In this document: piece after piece, positions 1-10,007 of the stretch
Position numbering within the stretch: position 1 is the first letter of the stretch
Layout of the letters: the number at the start of each line of letters is the position of its first letter
DNA from: Ensifer sp. Root278
GTDB taxonomy: Bacteria > Pseudomonadota > Alphaproteobacteria > Rhizobiales > Rhizobiaceae
NCBI RefSeq assembly: GCF_001429285.1
Contig: NZ_LMJJ01000041.1
Span: 148,940-212,939, forward strand
Direction: 5' to 3'
DNA: 64,000 nucleotides
Program-made: the position numbers and the translations under genes
The notes under the pieces: generated by a model
Seen by the model: only the letters and a program-made list of their open reading frames with translations
Told to the model about the DNA's origin: nothing
Database searches by the model: none

Positions 1-1574
1 TCCTGGAAATCCGCCTTGTCCGCAAAGGCATCGAGTGCCTGCAGCGCCTCGGTATTGTCCATGAACTCGTCGCCGATCGCGTCGCGGATCAGGCCGAAAA
101 GACCGGGATTGCACTGCATAAGCCAGCGGCGCGGGGTGATGCCGTTGGTCTTGTTGTTGATGCGATCGGGATAGAGCCTGTGCAGGTTGGCAAAGACCGT
201 TTCCTTCATCAGCTCCGTATGCAGTGCCGAAACGCCATTGATCGAATGCGAACCGACGAAGGCAAGGTTGCCCATGCGCACGCGACGTTCGCCGCTCTCG
301 TCGATCAGCGAGATGTTGCGGATCTCGTCGTCCGTTGCGCCCTTCTGCCGGCGAGCCTCGATCAGGATCTTGGCGTTGATCGCGTAGACGATCTGCATGT
401 GGCGTGGCAGCAGCCGCTCGATGAGCGGCACCGGCCAGCTTTCGAGCGCCTCCGGCAGAAGCGTGTGGTTGGTGTAGGAGATCGTGCGGCGGGTGATGTC
501 CCAGGCCTGCTCGAAATCGAGGCCGTGCAGATCCGTCAGGAGGCGCACCAGTTCGGCAACGGAGATGGCCGGGTGGGTGTCGTTCAACTGAATGGCGACG
601 GCGTCCGGCAGCGAGGTGAAGTCCGGATATTGCTGCAGATGCCGGCGCAGGATGTCCTGCAGAGAGGCGGAGGAGAAGAAATATTCCTGGCGCAGCCGCA
701 GTTCCTGGCCGGCAGGCGTCGCGTCGGCGGGGTAGAGAACGCGGGTCAGGCTTTCCGCCTTGTTGCTCTCCCGCAGCGCGCCGATGTGGTCGCCGGCGTT
801 GAAGGCGGCAAGCAGGATCGGGTCGATCGGCTGCGCCGTCCAGAGGCGAAGCGTGTTGACACGCTTTGCCCGCCAGCCGACGGCGGGCGTATCGAAGGCC
901 GTGGCGATGACGCGTTCGGCCGGCTTCCAGACGAAACGTTGGATTTCCTCATCGACATTGGCGGTTTCGACGACGCCGCCGAAGCCGATTTCGTAGGAGC
1001 TTTCGCGCCGCTCGAACTCCCAGGGATTGCCGTGGGCAAGCCAGGTTTCCGGCAGTTCCACCTGCCAGCCATCGGCCATCTGCTGGCGGAAGAGGCCGTG
1101 CATGTAGCGGATGCCGTAGCCGTAGGCGGGCACGTCGACGGTCGCCATCGATTCCATGAAACAGGCGGCGAGACGGCCGAGACCGCCATTGCCGAGCGCC
1201 GCATCCGGCTCGAGTTCGGCAACGACATCGATATCGACACCGAGCGAAGCGAGCGCATCACGCATCTCGTCCATCAGGCCGATATTGGTCATGGCGTCGC
1301 GCATCAGCCGGCCGATGAGAAATTCGAGCGAGAGGTAGTAAACGCGCTTGGCACCGGTCGCATAGGTCTTGCGGGTGGAATCCATCCACTTGTCGGTGAT
1401 GCGGTCGCGGGCGACCAGGATCGCGGCCGTCAGCCAGTCGTGCGGCTTGGCAACCTTCGGATCCTTGCCGATGCGATACTTCAGGCGTTCGAGGATTTCG
1501 ACGGCGAGCTGGCCGGGTTCGGACGACCTCAGGGCGGGCTGCGGCACGTCGTTGGTGGAGAGCCTGTTCATCAT
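1..1574 (-). CDS. glgP: Glycogen phosphorylase, N-terminal part (cut by window edge)
   Basis: Phosphorolysis of alpha-1,4-glucan to glucose-1-phosphate, cytoplasmic, PLP-dependent. About 524 codons are visible of a family that is usually about 820 residues, so the C-terminal third with the PLP-binding lysine lies outside the window. Visible family signatures are YYLSLEFLIGR, ALGNGGLGRLAACF and QLNDTHPAI, all typical of the glycogen/starch phosphorylase N-terminal half. Two ATG codons are adjacent at the start (1574 and 1571) and either could serve; a purine-rich AAAGGG lies about 15 nt upstream. In rhizobia this gene commonly heads a glg cluster, which would continue to the left, but that is not visible here. 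Family identity is secure; the exact start is not. Confidence 0.95.
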   Translation of the reverse strand, partial: MMNRLSTNDVPQPALRSSEPGQLAVEILERLKYRIGKDPKVAKPHDWLTAAILVARDRITDKWMDSTRKTYATGAKRVYYLSLEFLIGRLMRDAMTNIGLMDEMRDALASLGVDIDVVAELEPDAALGNGGLGRLAACFMESMATVDVPAYGYGIRYMHGLFRQQMADGWQVELPETWLAHGNPWEFERRESSYEIGFGGVVETANVDEEIQRFVWKPAERVIATAFDTPAVGWRAKRVNTLRLWTAQPIDPILLAAFNAGDHIGALRESNKAESLTRVLYPADATPAGQELRLRQEYFFSSASLQDILRRHLQQYPDFTSLPDAVAIQLNDTHPAISVAELVRLLTDLHGLDFEQAWDITRRTISYTNHTLLPEALESWPVPLIERLLPRHMQIVYAINAKILIEARRQKGATDDEIRNISLIDESGERRVRMGNLAFVGSHSINGVSALHTELMKETVFANLHRLYPDRINNKTNGITPRRWLMQCNPGLFGLIRDAIGDEFMDNTEALQALDAFADKADFQ

Positions 1575-1747
1575 GAAACTGTCTTTACCCTTTTGCGTTG
1601 GGAGGTCGCAGGCCGGACCCGACCGGGGATAAAGGCAATTTATGCATCGATCCGAAGCGCTTGCAACAGATGTTTTTAAATGGATTAGAACTGTCTCAAA
1701 CGGTGGGAAGTCGTTGGTGGAGCAGGCCGGCGATACCGAAAGCAAAT

Positions 1748-1770
1748 GCCGCCCGGCAGGACCGGGCGGC
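1748..1770 (-). terminator. Rho-independent-type hairpin after the VWA gene
   Basis: A 9-bp perfect GC stem (GCCGCCCGG / CCGGGCGGC) with a 5-nt loop lies 23 nt past the stop of the minus-strand VWA gene. On the minus strand it is followed by ATTTGCTTT, a weak T-tract. It separates that gene from glgP. Confidence 0.7.
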
Positions 1771-1793
1771 AAGAAGGGCACAGTTTTGGTGTT

Positions 1794-3035
1794 TTATTTC
1801 GTCAGGCGCGTAGCCATGGCCGAGGCTTTTTCGCCGATCGCCTTGAAGGCTGCGATCAGATCGGCGGCTTCTTCCGCCTGGAAGTAATTCGCTTCGGTCG
1901 TAGCGCAGGCCTTGAGCAACGCCTTGCCGCGATCCGGCGCCATGAATGCGACGGTATAGACCTGAACTTTGTTCTTTCGTGCGGTGTCGCACCACGTCAG
2001 GGTTGTCGTGTCGTCGCTCGTGTTGTTGTTGTCGCCGTCGGTCATGAAGACGATGTACTTTGTGGGAACCTGGCCGTTCTTAGCCTTGTGGGCGTCATCC
2101 TCGGTCGTCGCGGCAACGCGGTTGTAGGCTGTCTTGAACGCGTTGCCCGATGCCGTGCCACCTGTTGCGACAAGGGCGTTCACATAAGTCGAGGTGCCCG
2201 TTGTACCCCATGCGAGGTTCCCTGCCGTGTCCTGCGCGGAATTGTAGGAGACGGCCGCCGTGCGGACATACAGAGTGTTCGGGTCGGCGGTGTTCAGCTG
2301 CTTGACCAAATCGCCGACAGCGCTTTTCAGCGCGTCGATCTTCGTCACATAGCAGGGGTTGCTTGCCTTCAGGTTCGGATACTTGCTCCAGTTCGATTCC
2401 GTGTAGTTCGGGCACGACGTCTTGGTCGTGTCCTTGGTATTGGTCTTCCAGGCCATGGAGCCGGAGCGGTCGAGCACCAGATACATCGAGAGCGCATTCT
2501 TGCTCTCTGTCGCGCTTTCGGCGGTGGCACGGGTTTCGATGTTGATTGATGTCTTCCCGAGCAGGCGTGTCATCGCGTTGAACTGGAACGTCTGCTTGTT
2601 CAGGACCGTGACGTTGTAGGCCTTACCGGTAGGGCCATTGCTGTTTTCAATGATCTCGATGACCGGCTGGCCGGCCGTCGACGCTTCCGCCGAAGCGGTT
2701 TTGGCCAGCGATCCCGTGCCGCCTGGATCCTGCCCGCCAGGAACGTCGACGGCGGTGCCGCCCGACTGGTTCTTGAGGAAGGCCGCAGCTATTTCCTTTG
2801 CTTTCGCAATCGTCGGTGGATCCTTCGCAACCAGAGAAGAGGCCGCCGCAAGCGCTGCGGCATCCGCTGCATCCTGCATTTGGTTCTTGGCCGTCATCAT
2901 GCCGGCCATATCTATGGCGACGCCGCCGGCTGCCAATATCAATGGCGCTGCGAGTGCGGCCATAATGCCGAAATTGCCACCCCGGTCCTTGAGCATCGCT
3001 ACGAAGGACCGGCCTACAGTGTATCGTCTTCCCAT
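1794..3035 (-). CDS. TadE/TadG-like pilus-assembly protein with von Willebrand factor A domain
   Basis: 413 residues from the ATG at 3035, which sits 8 nt after GGGGTG; a longer frame reaching 3122 adds 29 residues without homology-like features. The N-terminus carries GGNFGIMAALAAP followed by one hydrophobic segment (about residues 22-41), the usual TadE/TadG-like anchor that leaves the rest outside the cytoplasm. The VWA domain has a full metal-binding MIDAS set: DRSGS at about 189-193 and TDGD with Asp at about 333. Family proteins are tied to Tad/Flp pilus biogenesis or other surface functions. No other tad gene is near, so it is an orphan copy and its partner is unknown. Fold assignment is firm; role is inference. 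Confidence 0.85.
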   Translation of the reverse strand: MGRRYTVGRSFVAMLKDRGGNFGIMAALAAPLILAAGGVAIDMAGMMTAKNQMQDAADAAALAAASSLVAKDPPTIAKAKEIAAAFLKNQSGGTAVDVPGGQDPGGTGSLAKTASAEASTAGQPVIEIIENSNGPTGKAYNVTVLNKQTFQFNAMTRLLGKTSINIETRATAESATESKNALSMYLVLDRSGSMAWKTNTKDTTKTSCPNYTESNWSKYPNLKASNPCYVTKIDALKSAVGDLVKQLNTADPNTLYVRTAAVSYNSAQDTAGNLAWGTTGTSTYVNALVATGGTASGNAFKTAYNRVAATTEDDAHKAKNGQVPTKYIVFMTDGDNNNTSDDTTTLTWCDTARKNKVQVYTVAFMAPDRGKALLKACATTEANYFQAEEAADLIAAFKAIGEKASAMATRLTK

Positions 3036-3213
3036 CTTTGCACACCCCAAAGGAACACGTTGCAAGCTTGCGGGCATCAATAGCGTCGATGGCTTACGAT
3101 TTCGTTCCGGCGATCGCTGCAATTTTAACGGAATGCAGGAAAACCAGTGCTTACAGCGGGTTCCGCGGCATATGCCGTGTATGAAAATGAGAATTGTGGT
3201 GTGTCAATTCGGG

Positions 3214-4092
3214 TCAGGGCACGGGAATGACGTCGACGGCCTGTTTCGTCGTCTGGCTGCCATAGCTCTTCAGGACCCCGATGACGGGCGCAACGTCGCC
3301 ATAGTCCCGCCCGTGACCGACGACGATATGGTCGGTTCCTGCCGGAATATTGTTGGTCGGGTCGAGTTCGAGCCAGCCGCCTGTGGTGCCGCACCAGATC
3401 CGCACCCAGGCGTGCATGGCGTCGGCACCCTCGAGGCGTTCCTTGCCGGGCGGAGGGATTGTCCGCAGGAAGCCGCTGACATAGCCGGCGGGGATGCCGA
3501 GGCTTCGCAGCGCCACGATCATTACATGGGTGAAATCCTGGCAGACGCCGCGCTTCAGTTTGAACGCCTCGGCCGGTGTCGTGTTCACCGTCGTGGCCTC
3601 GCCGTCATAGGTGAAATCGTGGTGGATGCGCTCGCAAACTGCCGCGGCGATCTGTCGGACCGTCATGGTGTCCGTGACGATTGCCCGCGCATAGGCGGCA
3701 ATGTCAGGTGCTTCCGGCAGGAGCGGGCTTGGTCCCGTGAAGTGGTGCGGTGCGTCGGCGTCGACGGACCAGCAAGCGGAGAGCTCGGCCGGCAGGCCGG
3801 CGAGGTCAGGCGAAAAATCCGCGGTCAAAAGCTGCGACTCCACTTGTACCCGCGCTTGCATGCGGATCGTCAGGTCGTCGTGAGAGGACCGAAACAGGAT
3901 CGAGGTGAACGGGTTGGCGAAGAAGTCGATGCTTTCGGCGCGCTCGGCCGGCATTGGCTGGCAGCTCAGCGAACCGACGATGAGCCGTTGGCGACCAGGG
4001 AGCGTTGCAGGCATCACGCGCACGAGATGGCGCCCGCCGGAAACCGGTACTTCATAGTCATAGGTGATCTTCAGGCTGATATCGTAGAGCAT
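3214..4092 (-). CDS. Transglutaminase-like cysteine peptidase family protein
   Basis: 292 residues with the bacterial transglutaminase N-terminal beta domain (about 1-100) and a transglutaminase/protease core (about 150-260). The catalytic triad is visible: Cys184 in RGVCQDFTH, His227 in AMHAWVR and Asp244 in LELDPTNN. No signal peptide or membrane segment is seen, so it is probably cytoplasmic. It is the third gene of a tight minus-strand operon, 17 nt after the permuted ATP-grasp/alpha-E gene. Bacterial members of this group may act as peptidases or amide-exchange enzymes rather than classical crosslinkers; the substrate is unknown. Confidence 0.9.
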   Translation of the reverse strand: MLYDISLKITYDYEVPVSGGRHLVRVMPATLPGRQRLIVGSLSCQPMPAERAESIDFFANPFTSILFRSSHDDLTIRMQARVQVESQLLTADFSPDLAGLPAELSACWSVDADAPHHFTGPSPLLPEAPDIAAYARAIVTDTMTVRQIAAAVCERIHHDFTYDGEATTVNTTPAEAFKLKRGVCQDFTHVMIVALRSLGIPAGYVSGFLRTIPPPGKERLEGADAMHAWVRIWCGTTGGWLELDPTNNIPAGTDHIVVGHGRDYGDVAPVIGVLKSYGSQTTKQAVDVIPVP

Positions 4093-4109
4093 GTCCGTCC
4101 CTTCGCCCG

Positions 4110-6518
4110 CTAGCCGAGATAGGTTCGCGCGAGCAGATCGGACAGGCTTTCGAGATCCCGCTCCAGGCGATTGTAGACACCGAGGTTCATCGCTTCCGGC
4201 GTCATCACCGCGAGGCCCGAATGCAGGCGCATCGCCTCGCGGTAGAAGGATGACATTTGCCCGTTGACGAAGGCGTTCGGCAGCAGTTCCACCTCGGTCT
4301 TGATCTCGTTCAACTGGTAGAGCACCGAGCGCGGGTTGAGCGGGTCGAGCGCCAAAAGGTCGGTCACGGTCAAGGCGGCGGTGCTGACATTGTAGCGCCG
4401 GCGGTGGGTCATGACGCTGTCGCCGATCTCGAGCAGCATGTCATAGGCGCCGTCGGGCGCATCCGGGCCCGACATATGGCCGAGCAGCCGCGTCATGTGA
4501 AGGCCGCGCTCCAGGTATCGGCCGATCGACAGAAAGCGCCACCCGGTGAAACGGTACATGTTTTCATGCACGAGACCGGCAAAGCCGGCGAGCTTGCGGA
4601 GCAGCACCGTCATCGCGCGGGTCGCATCGTCGCCGGCCTGCACCGTCGCGTGAAACTTGCGCGCCGTCTGCGACAGGTCGTTGAGCGCCAACCACCCGTC
4701 CGGGGAGAACCGGTCGCGAATGTTGCCGGCGCTGAAAAGGGCGCTGGAGATGTTGGCAAGCAGGCTGTCGGGCACCGCCTGGCGCGTGTCGATGTCCAGC
4801 GCGCCGAGATAGTCGCTGACATCCCTCAGGAGCGGCAGGTCCGGGTCCGCAGTTTCGGCGAAGCGGCCATGCCAGGCGCGCAGGATGCGCAGCGCCCCTT
4901 CCGAACGCTCGATGTAGCGGCCGAGCCAGAAGAGATTGTCGGCTGCCCGGCTCGGCAGGCTCCCCGGCATGTTGCGGGTGAAGCTCTCTTCGGCCGGAAG
5001 CAGCGTAGTGCGTTCCACCGGCCGGTCGCTGACGATCCAGACGTCGGCGGCGGTGCCGCCTGCCTGCATGGCGATTGCCGCGACATCGTCGCCGGAGCCG
5101 ATGCGGGCGAAACCGCCGGGCATGATCTGCCAGCCGTCACGGGTGCGTGCTGCAAAGACGCGCAGGCTCATGGGCCGTGGCGTCAGCCGGCCGCGAACCC
5201 AGGCGGGGGTGGTCGAGAGCGTGACGACCTCCTGGCCGACGAGATTGCCGCCCTCGGCGCCGAGCCAATCGGCGATCGAGGCGCGGGCATTCTCGTCGAG
5301 CGTGGCGCCGAGCACCGACTGGCCGTTGTCATCAAAAAAGGGGCGCGTCGCATAGGCCGGGCCGATGACCATGCGATCGAGGTTGGCAGCGACCTGTTCG
5401 CGCTCGGCCGGCTGTCCGCACCACCAGGTGGCGATCGAGGGCAGCTTCTGCTCTTCGCCGAGCAAATGGTGGCAGATCGCCGGCAGGAAGGCGAGGAAGG
5501 CGCGTGTCTCGACGATGCCGGTGCCGAGTGCGTTGACGATCGAGACGGAGCCGGCGCGAAGCGCCTCGACGATGCCGGGTGTGCCGATATGCGAGGACTG
5601 GTTGAGCTCGAGGGGATCTGCAAAGGCGGCATCAAGGCGGCGCCAGAGCACGCCCACCGGCTTGAGGCCTGCGACGGTTCGCACCATCACCCGGCCGCCC
5701 AGGACCGTCAGGTCTTCACCTTCAAGCAGCATGAAGCCCAGGTAGCGGGCGATATAGGCGTGTTCGAAATAGGTCTCGTTGGCGATGCCGGGCGAAAGCA
5801 CGGCGATGCGGTCATCCGGATGCAGCTTGCGGCTCTGAAGCGCGTCTCGGAACTCACCGAAGAAGCCCGCCAGTCGGTGGACATGGGATTCGGCGTAGAG
5901 ATTGGAGAAGGCGCGCGTGGTCGCGACCCGGTTCTCCAATGCGAAGCCGGCGCCGGAGGGCGCTTCCGTGCGGTCCGAAAGCACCCACCAATTGCCGTCG
6001 GGGCCGCGGCCGATCTCGAAGGATACGAAATGCAGGAAATGACCATCGGCCGGCTTCACGCCGACGAGCGGCCGCAGGAACTCCGGGTTTGAGGCGACCA
6101 GTGCCGGCGGCAGGAGGCCCTCGCGCACCAGCCGGTTCTCGCCGTAGACATCGGCGACCACCTTCTCCAGGAGTTCGGCACGCTGCACGAGCCCTTGCGA
6201 AACCGTTGCCCATTCCTTCTCGTCTATCAGGACGGGGATATGCGACAGCGGCCAGTTCCGGTCAGAAGCCTCCTTGGCACCGTAGACACGATAGAAGACG
6301 CCAGCATCGCGCAGGTAGCGGTCGGCGCGGGCGAAGCGGTTGGCAAGTTCCGTTTCGTCGAGCCGCCCCAGGGTCGCGAGTAGCCGCTGCCAGACGGGGC
6401 GGACATTGCCTTCCCGGTCGAGCATCTCGTCGGCGATATCAGGAAGGGCGCGGTAACCGAAGACCGGATCGTCCTCGGTGCCCCGATGGCTCTCGGCGGC
6501 TGTTTGCTTTTTCGCCAT
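4110..6518 (-). CDS. Circularly permuted ATP-grasp protein fused to alpha-E domain
   Basis: 802 residues. The first 490 or so match the circularly permuted ATP-grasp type 2 family (DUF404/DUF407), predicted ATP-dependent carboxylate-amine ligases. The last 300, from about LPSRAADNLFWLGRYIERSEG onward, match the all-helical alpha-E domain (DUF403); in many genomes these are separate neighbouring genes, so this is a fusion. The start codon directly abuts the TAA stop of the upstream DUF2126 gene (TAAATG), so translation is probably coupled. The next gene starts 17 nt later. Ligase activity is a family prediction; nothing in the sequence shows the substrate. Confidence 0.9.
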   Translation of the reverse strand: MAKKQTAAESHRGTEDDPVFGYRALPDIADEMLDREGNVRPVWQRLLATLGRLDETELANRFARADRYLRDAGVFYRVYGAKEASDRNWPLSHIPVLIDEKEWATVSQGLVQRAELLEKVVADVYGENRLVREGLLPPALVASNPEFLRPLVGVKPADGHFLHFVSFEIGRGPDGNWWVLSDRTEAPSGAGFALENRVATTRAFSNLYAESHVHRLAGFFGEFRDALQSRKLHPDDRIAVLSPGIANETYFEHAYIARYLGFMLLEGEDLTVLGGRVMVRTVAGLKPVGVLWRRLDAAFADPLELNQSSHIGTPGIVEALRAGSVSIVNALGTGIVETRAFLAFLPAICHHLLGEEQKLPSIATWWCGQPAEREQVAANLDRMVIGPAYATRPFFDDNGQSVLGATLDENARASIADWLGAEGGNLVGQEVVTLSTTPAWVRGRLTPRPMSLRVFAARTRDGWQIMPGGFARIGSGDDVAAIAMQAGGTAADVWIVSDRPVERTTLLPAEESFTRNMPGSLPSRAADNLFWLGRYIERSEGALRILRAWHGRFAETADPDLPLLRDVSDYLGALDIDTRQAVPDSLLANISSALFSAGNIRDRFSPDGWLALNDLSQTARKFHATVQAGDDATRAMTVLLRKLAGFAGLVHENMYRFTGWRFLSIGRYLERGLHMTRLLGHMSGPDAPDGAYDMLLEIGDSVMTHRRRYNVSTAALTVTDLLALDPLNPRSVLYQLNEIKTEVELLPNAFVNGQMSSFYREAMRLHSGLAVMTPEAMNLGVYNRLERDLESLSDLLARTYLG

Positions 6519-9500
6519 TTACGCTCCTGGCGGACGCCTGAGATCAAGCGTCATCGGGAATTCCATCGACGGGCTTTCCGGGCGTAGCGGATATCCTCCT
6601 GGCGTATGACCCCAGGGCTCGAACCGCGACAGGCGCCGCGCCTCCGCCTCGTTGCCGTTGACCGGAAACGTGTCGTAGCTGCGCCCACCCGGATGGGCGA
6701 CGTGGTAGATGCATCCGCCAATCGCCCGATTCGACCATGTATCATAGATATCGAATGTAAGGGGAGTGTTGACCGGCAGGACCGGGTGCAGGCCCGAGGC
6801 CGGCTGCCAGGCCTTGTAGCGGACGCCGGCAACAGCCGAGCCGTTGGAGCCGGTGCGCGTCAGCGGCACGGGCCGGCCGTTGCAGGCGACCGCGTAACGC
6901 TCGGGGTTGGCGGTATCGAGCTTGACCTGGAGGCGCTCGACCGAGCTGTCGACATAGCGCACTGTGCCGCCGATCGCGCCCTGTTCGCCCATCACGTGCC
7001 AGGGTTCGAGCGCCTGACGGATTTCGAGCCTGGCGTCCTGGTATTCGACCTCGCCGCAGAAGGGGAAACGGAACTCGAGCTGGGCCTCGAACCATTCGGG
7101 CTTCAAGTCGAAGCCGTGGGCGCGAAGATCGGCGAGCACTTCGAGAAAATCCTGCCAGACATGATGCGGCAGCATGAAGCGATCATGCAGCGTCGTCCCC
7201 CAGCGCACGAAGCGGCCATCAACAGGGTGCTTCCAGAAGCGGGCGATGAGCGCGCGCACCAGCAATTGCTGGGCAAGCGACATGCGGGCGTTCGGCGGCA
7301 TCTCGAAGCCGCGGAACTCGACGAGGCCGAGACGCCCGGTCGGACCATCCGGCGAGAACAGCTTGTCGATGCAGATCTCGGCACGGTGGGTGTTGCCGGT
7401 GACATCGACGAGCAGATTGCGGAACAGCCGGTCGATCAGCCAGGGCAGGGGTGGCGGAGTCGCCGAACCCGGCATCGGCACCTGAGCGAGCGCGATTTCA
7501 AGCTCATAGAGCTGATCGTGCCGGGCCTCGTCGATGCGCGGCGCCTGCGACGTCGGGCCGATGAAGAGGCCGGAGAACAGATAGGAAAGCGACGGGTGGC
7601 GCTGCCAGTGCAGGACGACGCTCTTCAGGAGGTCCGGACGACGCAGGAACGGGCTGTCATTGGGATTGGCGCCGCCGACGACCACATGGTTGCCGCCGCC
7701 GGTACCGGTGTGGCGCCCGTCGATCATGAACTTGTCGGCGCCAAGCCGGCTCTGCCGCGCCTCTTCGTAGACCGCCGTGGTGATATCGACGCAATCCTGC
7801 CAGCTGGCAGCCGGATGGATATTGACCTCGATCACGCCCGGATCCGGCGCAACGCGGATGACGTTGATGCGCTCGTCCTGCGGCGGGGCGTAGCCCTCGA
7901 TGTGCACGGGCAGTCCGATCGCGGCTGCAGCGCGTTCCGCGGACGCGATCAGGTCGAGATATTCCTCGACGCTGGCCATCGGCGGCATGAAGACGCAGAG
8001 CCTGCCGTCGCGCGGCTCGACGCTGATGGCGGTGCGCACCAGCCCGGCTATTTCGTCGCGTGGCTGTGCCTGCGGGGTTTCCGGTACTTCCGCGGCTTGA
8101 AAGCGGGAATGCTGCGGGCGGGCGCTGCTTTCGGCGAAATCAGGCAGATCGTTCCGGGGAACGGTCGGGTCGACCGGATGGATATAGGGATAGGCGGAGG
8201 GCGCGACATAGGGCAAGGCGCCGAGCGGCAGGCGATAACCGACGGGGCTGTCGCCGGGAACGAGGAAGATGCGGCCGCGGCGCGTCTGCCATTTCTCGCT
8301 CATCCACCGCACGCCAGTGGCACGCGCATTCCAGGCCTGCACAGGCAGCACGTAGCCGGTCGGTGCCGTCAGGCCGCGTTCGAAGACGCGGGCCATGCGG
8401 CTGCGCTCTTCGGGGTCCTTCAGCTTGGAATTGGAGGGATCGACGTTCTCGGGGAGGTTTGCCTCCTTCAGCAGCCAGTCGGCGGGATCTTCGAAGGCCG
8501 GTTGGACCATCTCGGTCGGCACGCTCAATTCGCCTGCCATCAGATGCAACAGACGTTCGGCGTCCTTCGCGGTGACGTCGTGATGGCCTGCCTCCTCGGC
8601 GATGAGGTCGGGGCGGCGCCAGATCGGCACGCCGTCCTTGCGCCAGTAGAGCGAGAAGGTCCAGCGCGGCAGGCTTTCGCCGGGATACCACTTGCCCTGG
8701 CCATAGTGCAGGAAACCGCCGGGCGCGAAGCGTTCGCGCAGGCGGCGGATCAACGCGTCCGCCTTCTCGCGCTTGGTCGGGCCGACCGCGTCAGTGTTCC
8801 ACTCCTCGGACTCGAAGTCGTCGATCGAAACGAAGGTCGGCTCGCCGCCCATCGTCAGCCGTATGTCGTTTTCCTGGAGCACGCGATCGACCTGTTCACC
8901 GAGCGCGTTCAAGGCTTCCCAGCTTTCGTCGGAGAACGGCTTGGTGATGCGCGGATGTTCCGCGACACGTGTCACCTTCATGTCGAAGGCGAAATCGGTT
9001 CGGGTGTCGGGATCGCCGAAGAAGCCGCCGGAGATCGGCGCGGCGTTGCGATAATGGGGCGTTGCGGCAAGCGGAATGTGGCTTTCGCCGGTCAAGAGGC
9101 CCGAGGTGGGGTCGAGCCCGACCCAGCCGGCGCCGGGCAGGTAGACCTCGGCCCAGGCATGCAGGTCGGTAAAGTCGTGGTCGGTGCCCGAGGGGCCGTC
9201 GAGCGCCTTGAGATCCGGCGTGAGCTGGATGAGATAGCCAGAGACGAAACGGGCGGCGAAGCCGAGATTGCGCAGGATCTGGACCAGCAGCCAGCTCGAA
9301 TCGCGACAGGAACCGCGGGCCGACGTCAAGGTGTCCTCCGGCGTCTGGACCCCGGGCTCCATGCGGATGACGTAGCCGATTTCGTTTTGCAGGCGCGCAT
9401 TGAGCCCGACGACCATGTCGATGGTGCGTTGCCGCGAGCGGTCGACTGTCGCGAGGAAAGCACCAAGCGCCGGGCCGACCGGTTCCGGCGTCATATAGAT

Positions 9501-9845
9501 CTCAAGATCATCGCTGAGATCTGCAGGATAGGGGAAGGGCCAGTGCTCGGCCTCTTCTTCGACGAAGAAGTCGAAGGGATTGTAGACGGTCATGTCGGCG
9601 ACGAGATCGACCTCGATCTTCAACTCGCTGACCGGATCGGGAAAGACGAAACGGGCAAGGTAGTTGCCGTAGGGATCCTGCTGCAGGTTGACGAAATGAT
9701 TGGCGGGCGAAACCTTCAGCGAGTGGCTGATGACCTTCGTCTTGGAATGCGCCGCGGGCTTTAGGCGAATGATCTGCGGCGACAGCCTTATGGGACGGTC
9801 ATAGGTGTAGTGGGTCAGGTGATAGATACTGGCCTTGATCGACAT
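6519..9845 (-). CDS. Transglutaminase-DUF2126 fusion protein
   Basis: 1108 residues from the ATG at 9845; a longer frame to 9923 adds 26 poorly conserved residues. Domain order: transglutaminase N-terminal domain (about 1-90), transglutaminase core with Cys180 (GSCRDSS), His229 (DLHAWAE) and Asp245 (GLDPTSG), then the large DUF2126 region from about 330 to the end. DUF2126 has been discussed as a ligase-like domain; I treat that as unproven. It is the first gene of the three-gene operon, with AGGGGA about 12 nt before the start. No signal peptide is seen. Having a protease/transferase core and a putative ligase in one chain is characteristic of this family. Confidence 0.9.
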   Translation of the reverse strand: MSIKASIYHLTHYTYDRPIRLSPQIIRLKPAAHSKTKVISHSLKVSPANHFVNLQQDPYGNYLARFVFPDPVSELKIEVDLVADMTVYNPFDFFVEEEAEHWPFPYPADLSDDLEIYMTPEPVGPALGAFLATVDRSRQRTIDMVVGLNARLQNEIGYVIRMEPGVQTPEDTLTSARGSCRDSSWLLVQILRNLGFAARFVSGYLIQLTPDLKALDGPSGTDHDFTDLHAWAEVYLPGAGWVGLDPTSGLLTGESHIPLAATPHYRNAAPISGGFFGDPDTRTDFAFDMKVTRVAEHPRITKPFSDESWEALNALGEQVDRVLQENDIRLTMGGEPTFVSIDDFESEEWNTDAVGPTKREKADALIRRLRERFAPGGFLHYGQGKWYPGESLPRWTFSLYWRKDGVPIWRRPDLIAEEAGHHDVTAKDAERLLHLMAGELSVPTEMVQPAFEDPADWLLKEANLPENVDPSNSKLKDPEERSRMARVFERGLTAPTGYVLPVQAWNARATGVRWMSEKWQTRRGRIFLVPGDSPVGYRLPLGALPYVAPSAYPYIHPVDPTVPRNDLPDFAESSARPQHSRFQAAEVPETPQAQPRDEIAGLVRTAISVEPRDGRLCVFMPPMASVEEYLDLIASAERAAAAIGLPVHIEGYAPPQDERINVIRVAPDPGVIEVNIHPAASWQDCVDITTAVYEEARQSRLGADKFMIDGRHTGTGGGNHVVVGGANPNDSPFLRRPDLLKSVVLHWQRHPSLSYLFSGLFIGPTSQAPRIDEARHDQLYELEIALAQVPMPGSATPPPLPWLIDRLFRNLLVDVTGNTHRAEICIDKLFSPDGPTGRLGLVEFRGFEMPPNARMSLAQQLLVRALIARFWKHPVDGRFVRWGTTLHDRFMLPHHVWQDFLEVLADLRAHGFDLKPEWFEAQLEFRFPFCGEVEYQDARLEIRQALEPWHVMGEQGAIGGTVRYVDSSVERLQVKLDTANPERYAVACNGRPVPLTRTGSNGSAVAGVRYKAWQPASGLHPVLPVNTPLTFDIYDTWSNRAIGGCIYHVAHPGGRSYDTFPVNGNEAEARRLSRFEPWGHTPGGYPLRPESPSMEFPMTLDLRRPPGA

Positions 9846-9950
9846 GCCGAATTTGATCCCCTTTGTGGTAGGTCTTGCGCCCCCATCTCCGGGAAGTTTG
9901 TGCAATGCAAAGTAAGAAAGCAAGCGCGAAAGTGGCTGAGGAAAATCAAG

Positions 9951-9991
9951 GCGCTGCAGCGCTTTCGCACGCCCGTTCAGGCGTGCGAAAG
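9951..9991. terminator. Palindrome plus 12-bp hairpin between AKR and DUF2126 genes
   Basis: GCGCTGCAGCGC (9951-9962) is a perfect palindrome, immediately followed by a 12-bp perfect stem CTTTCGCACGCC / GGCGTGCGAAAG (9962-9991) with a 6-nt loop. It lies 17 nt past the aldo/keto reductase stop. There is no clear T-run, so it may be a weak terminator or an mRNA 3'-end stabiliser. Confidence 0.5.
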
Positions 9992-10007
9992 ACTGGCTCC
10001 ATTGCGG

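Noticed and set aside
180-1679. Plus-strand open frame opposite glgP
   Set aside because: Antisense shadow of glycogen phosphorylase; composition is His/Gly/Val-rich mirror sequence without motifs.
6606-9764. Very long open frame on the plus strand opposite the DUF2126 gene
   Set aside because: High-GC coding sequence leaves its antisense frame open. The predicted product is Arg/Val/Gly-rich with no domain, and the minus-strand gene has clear catalytic motifs.
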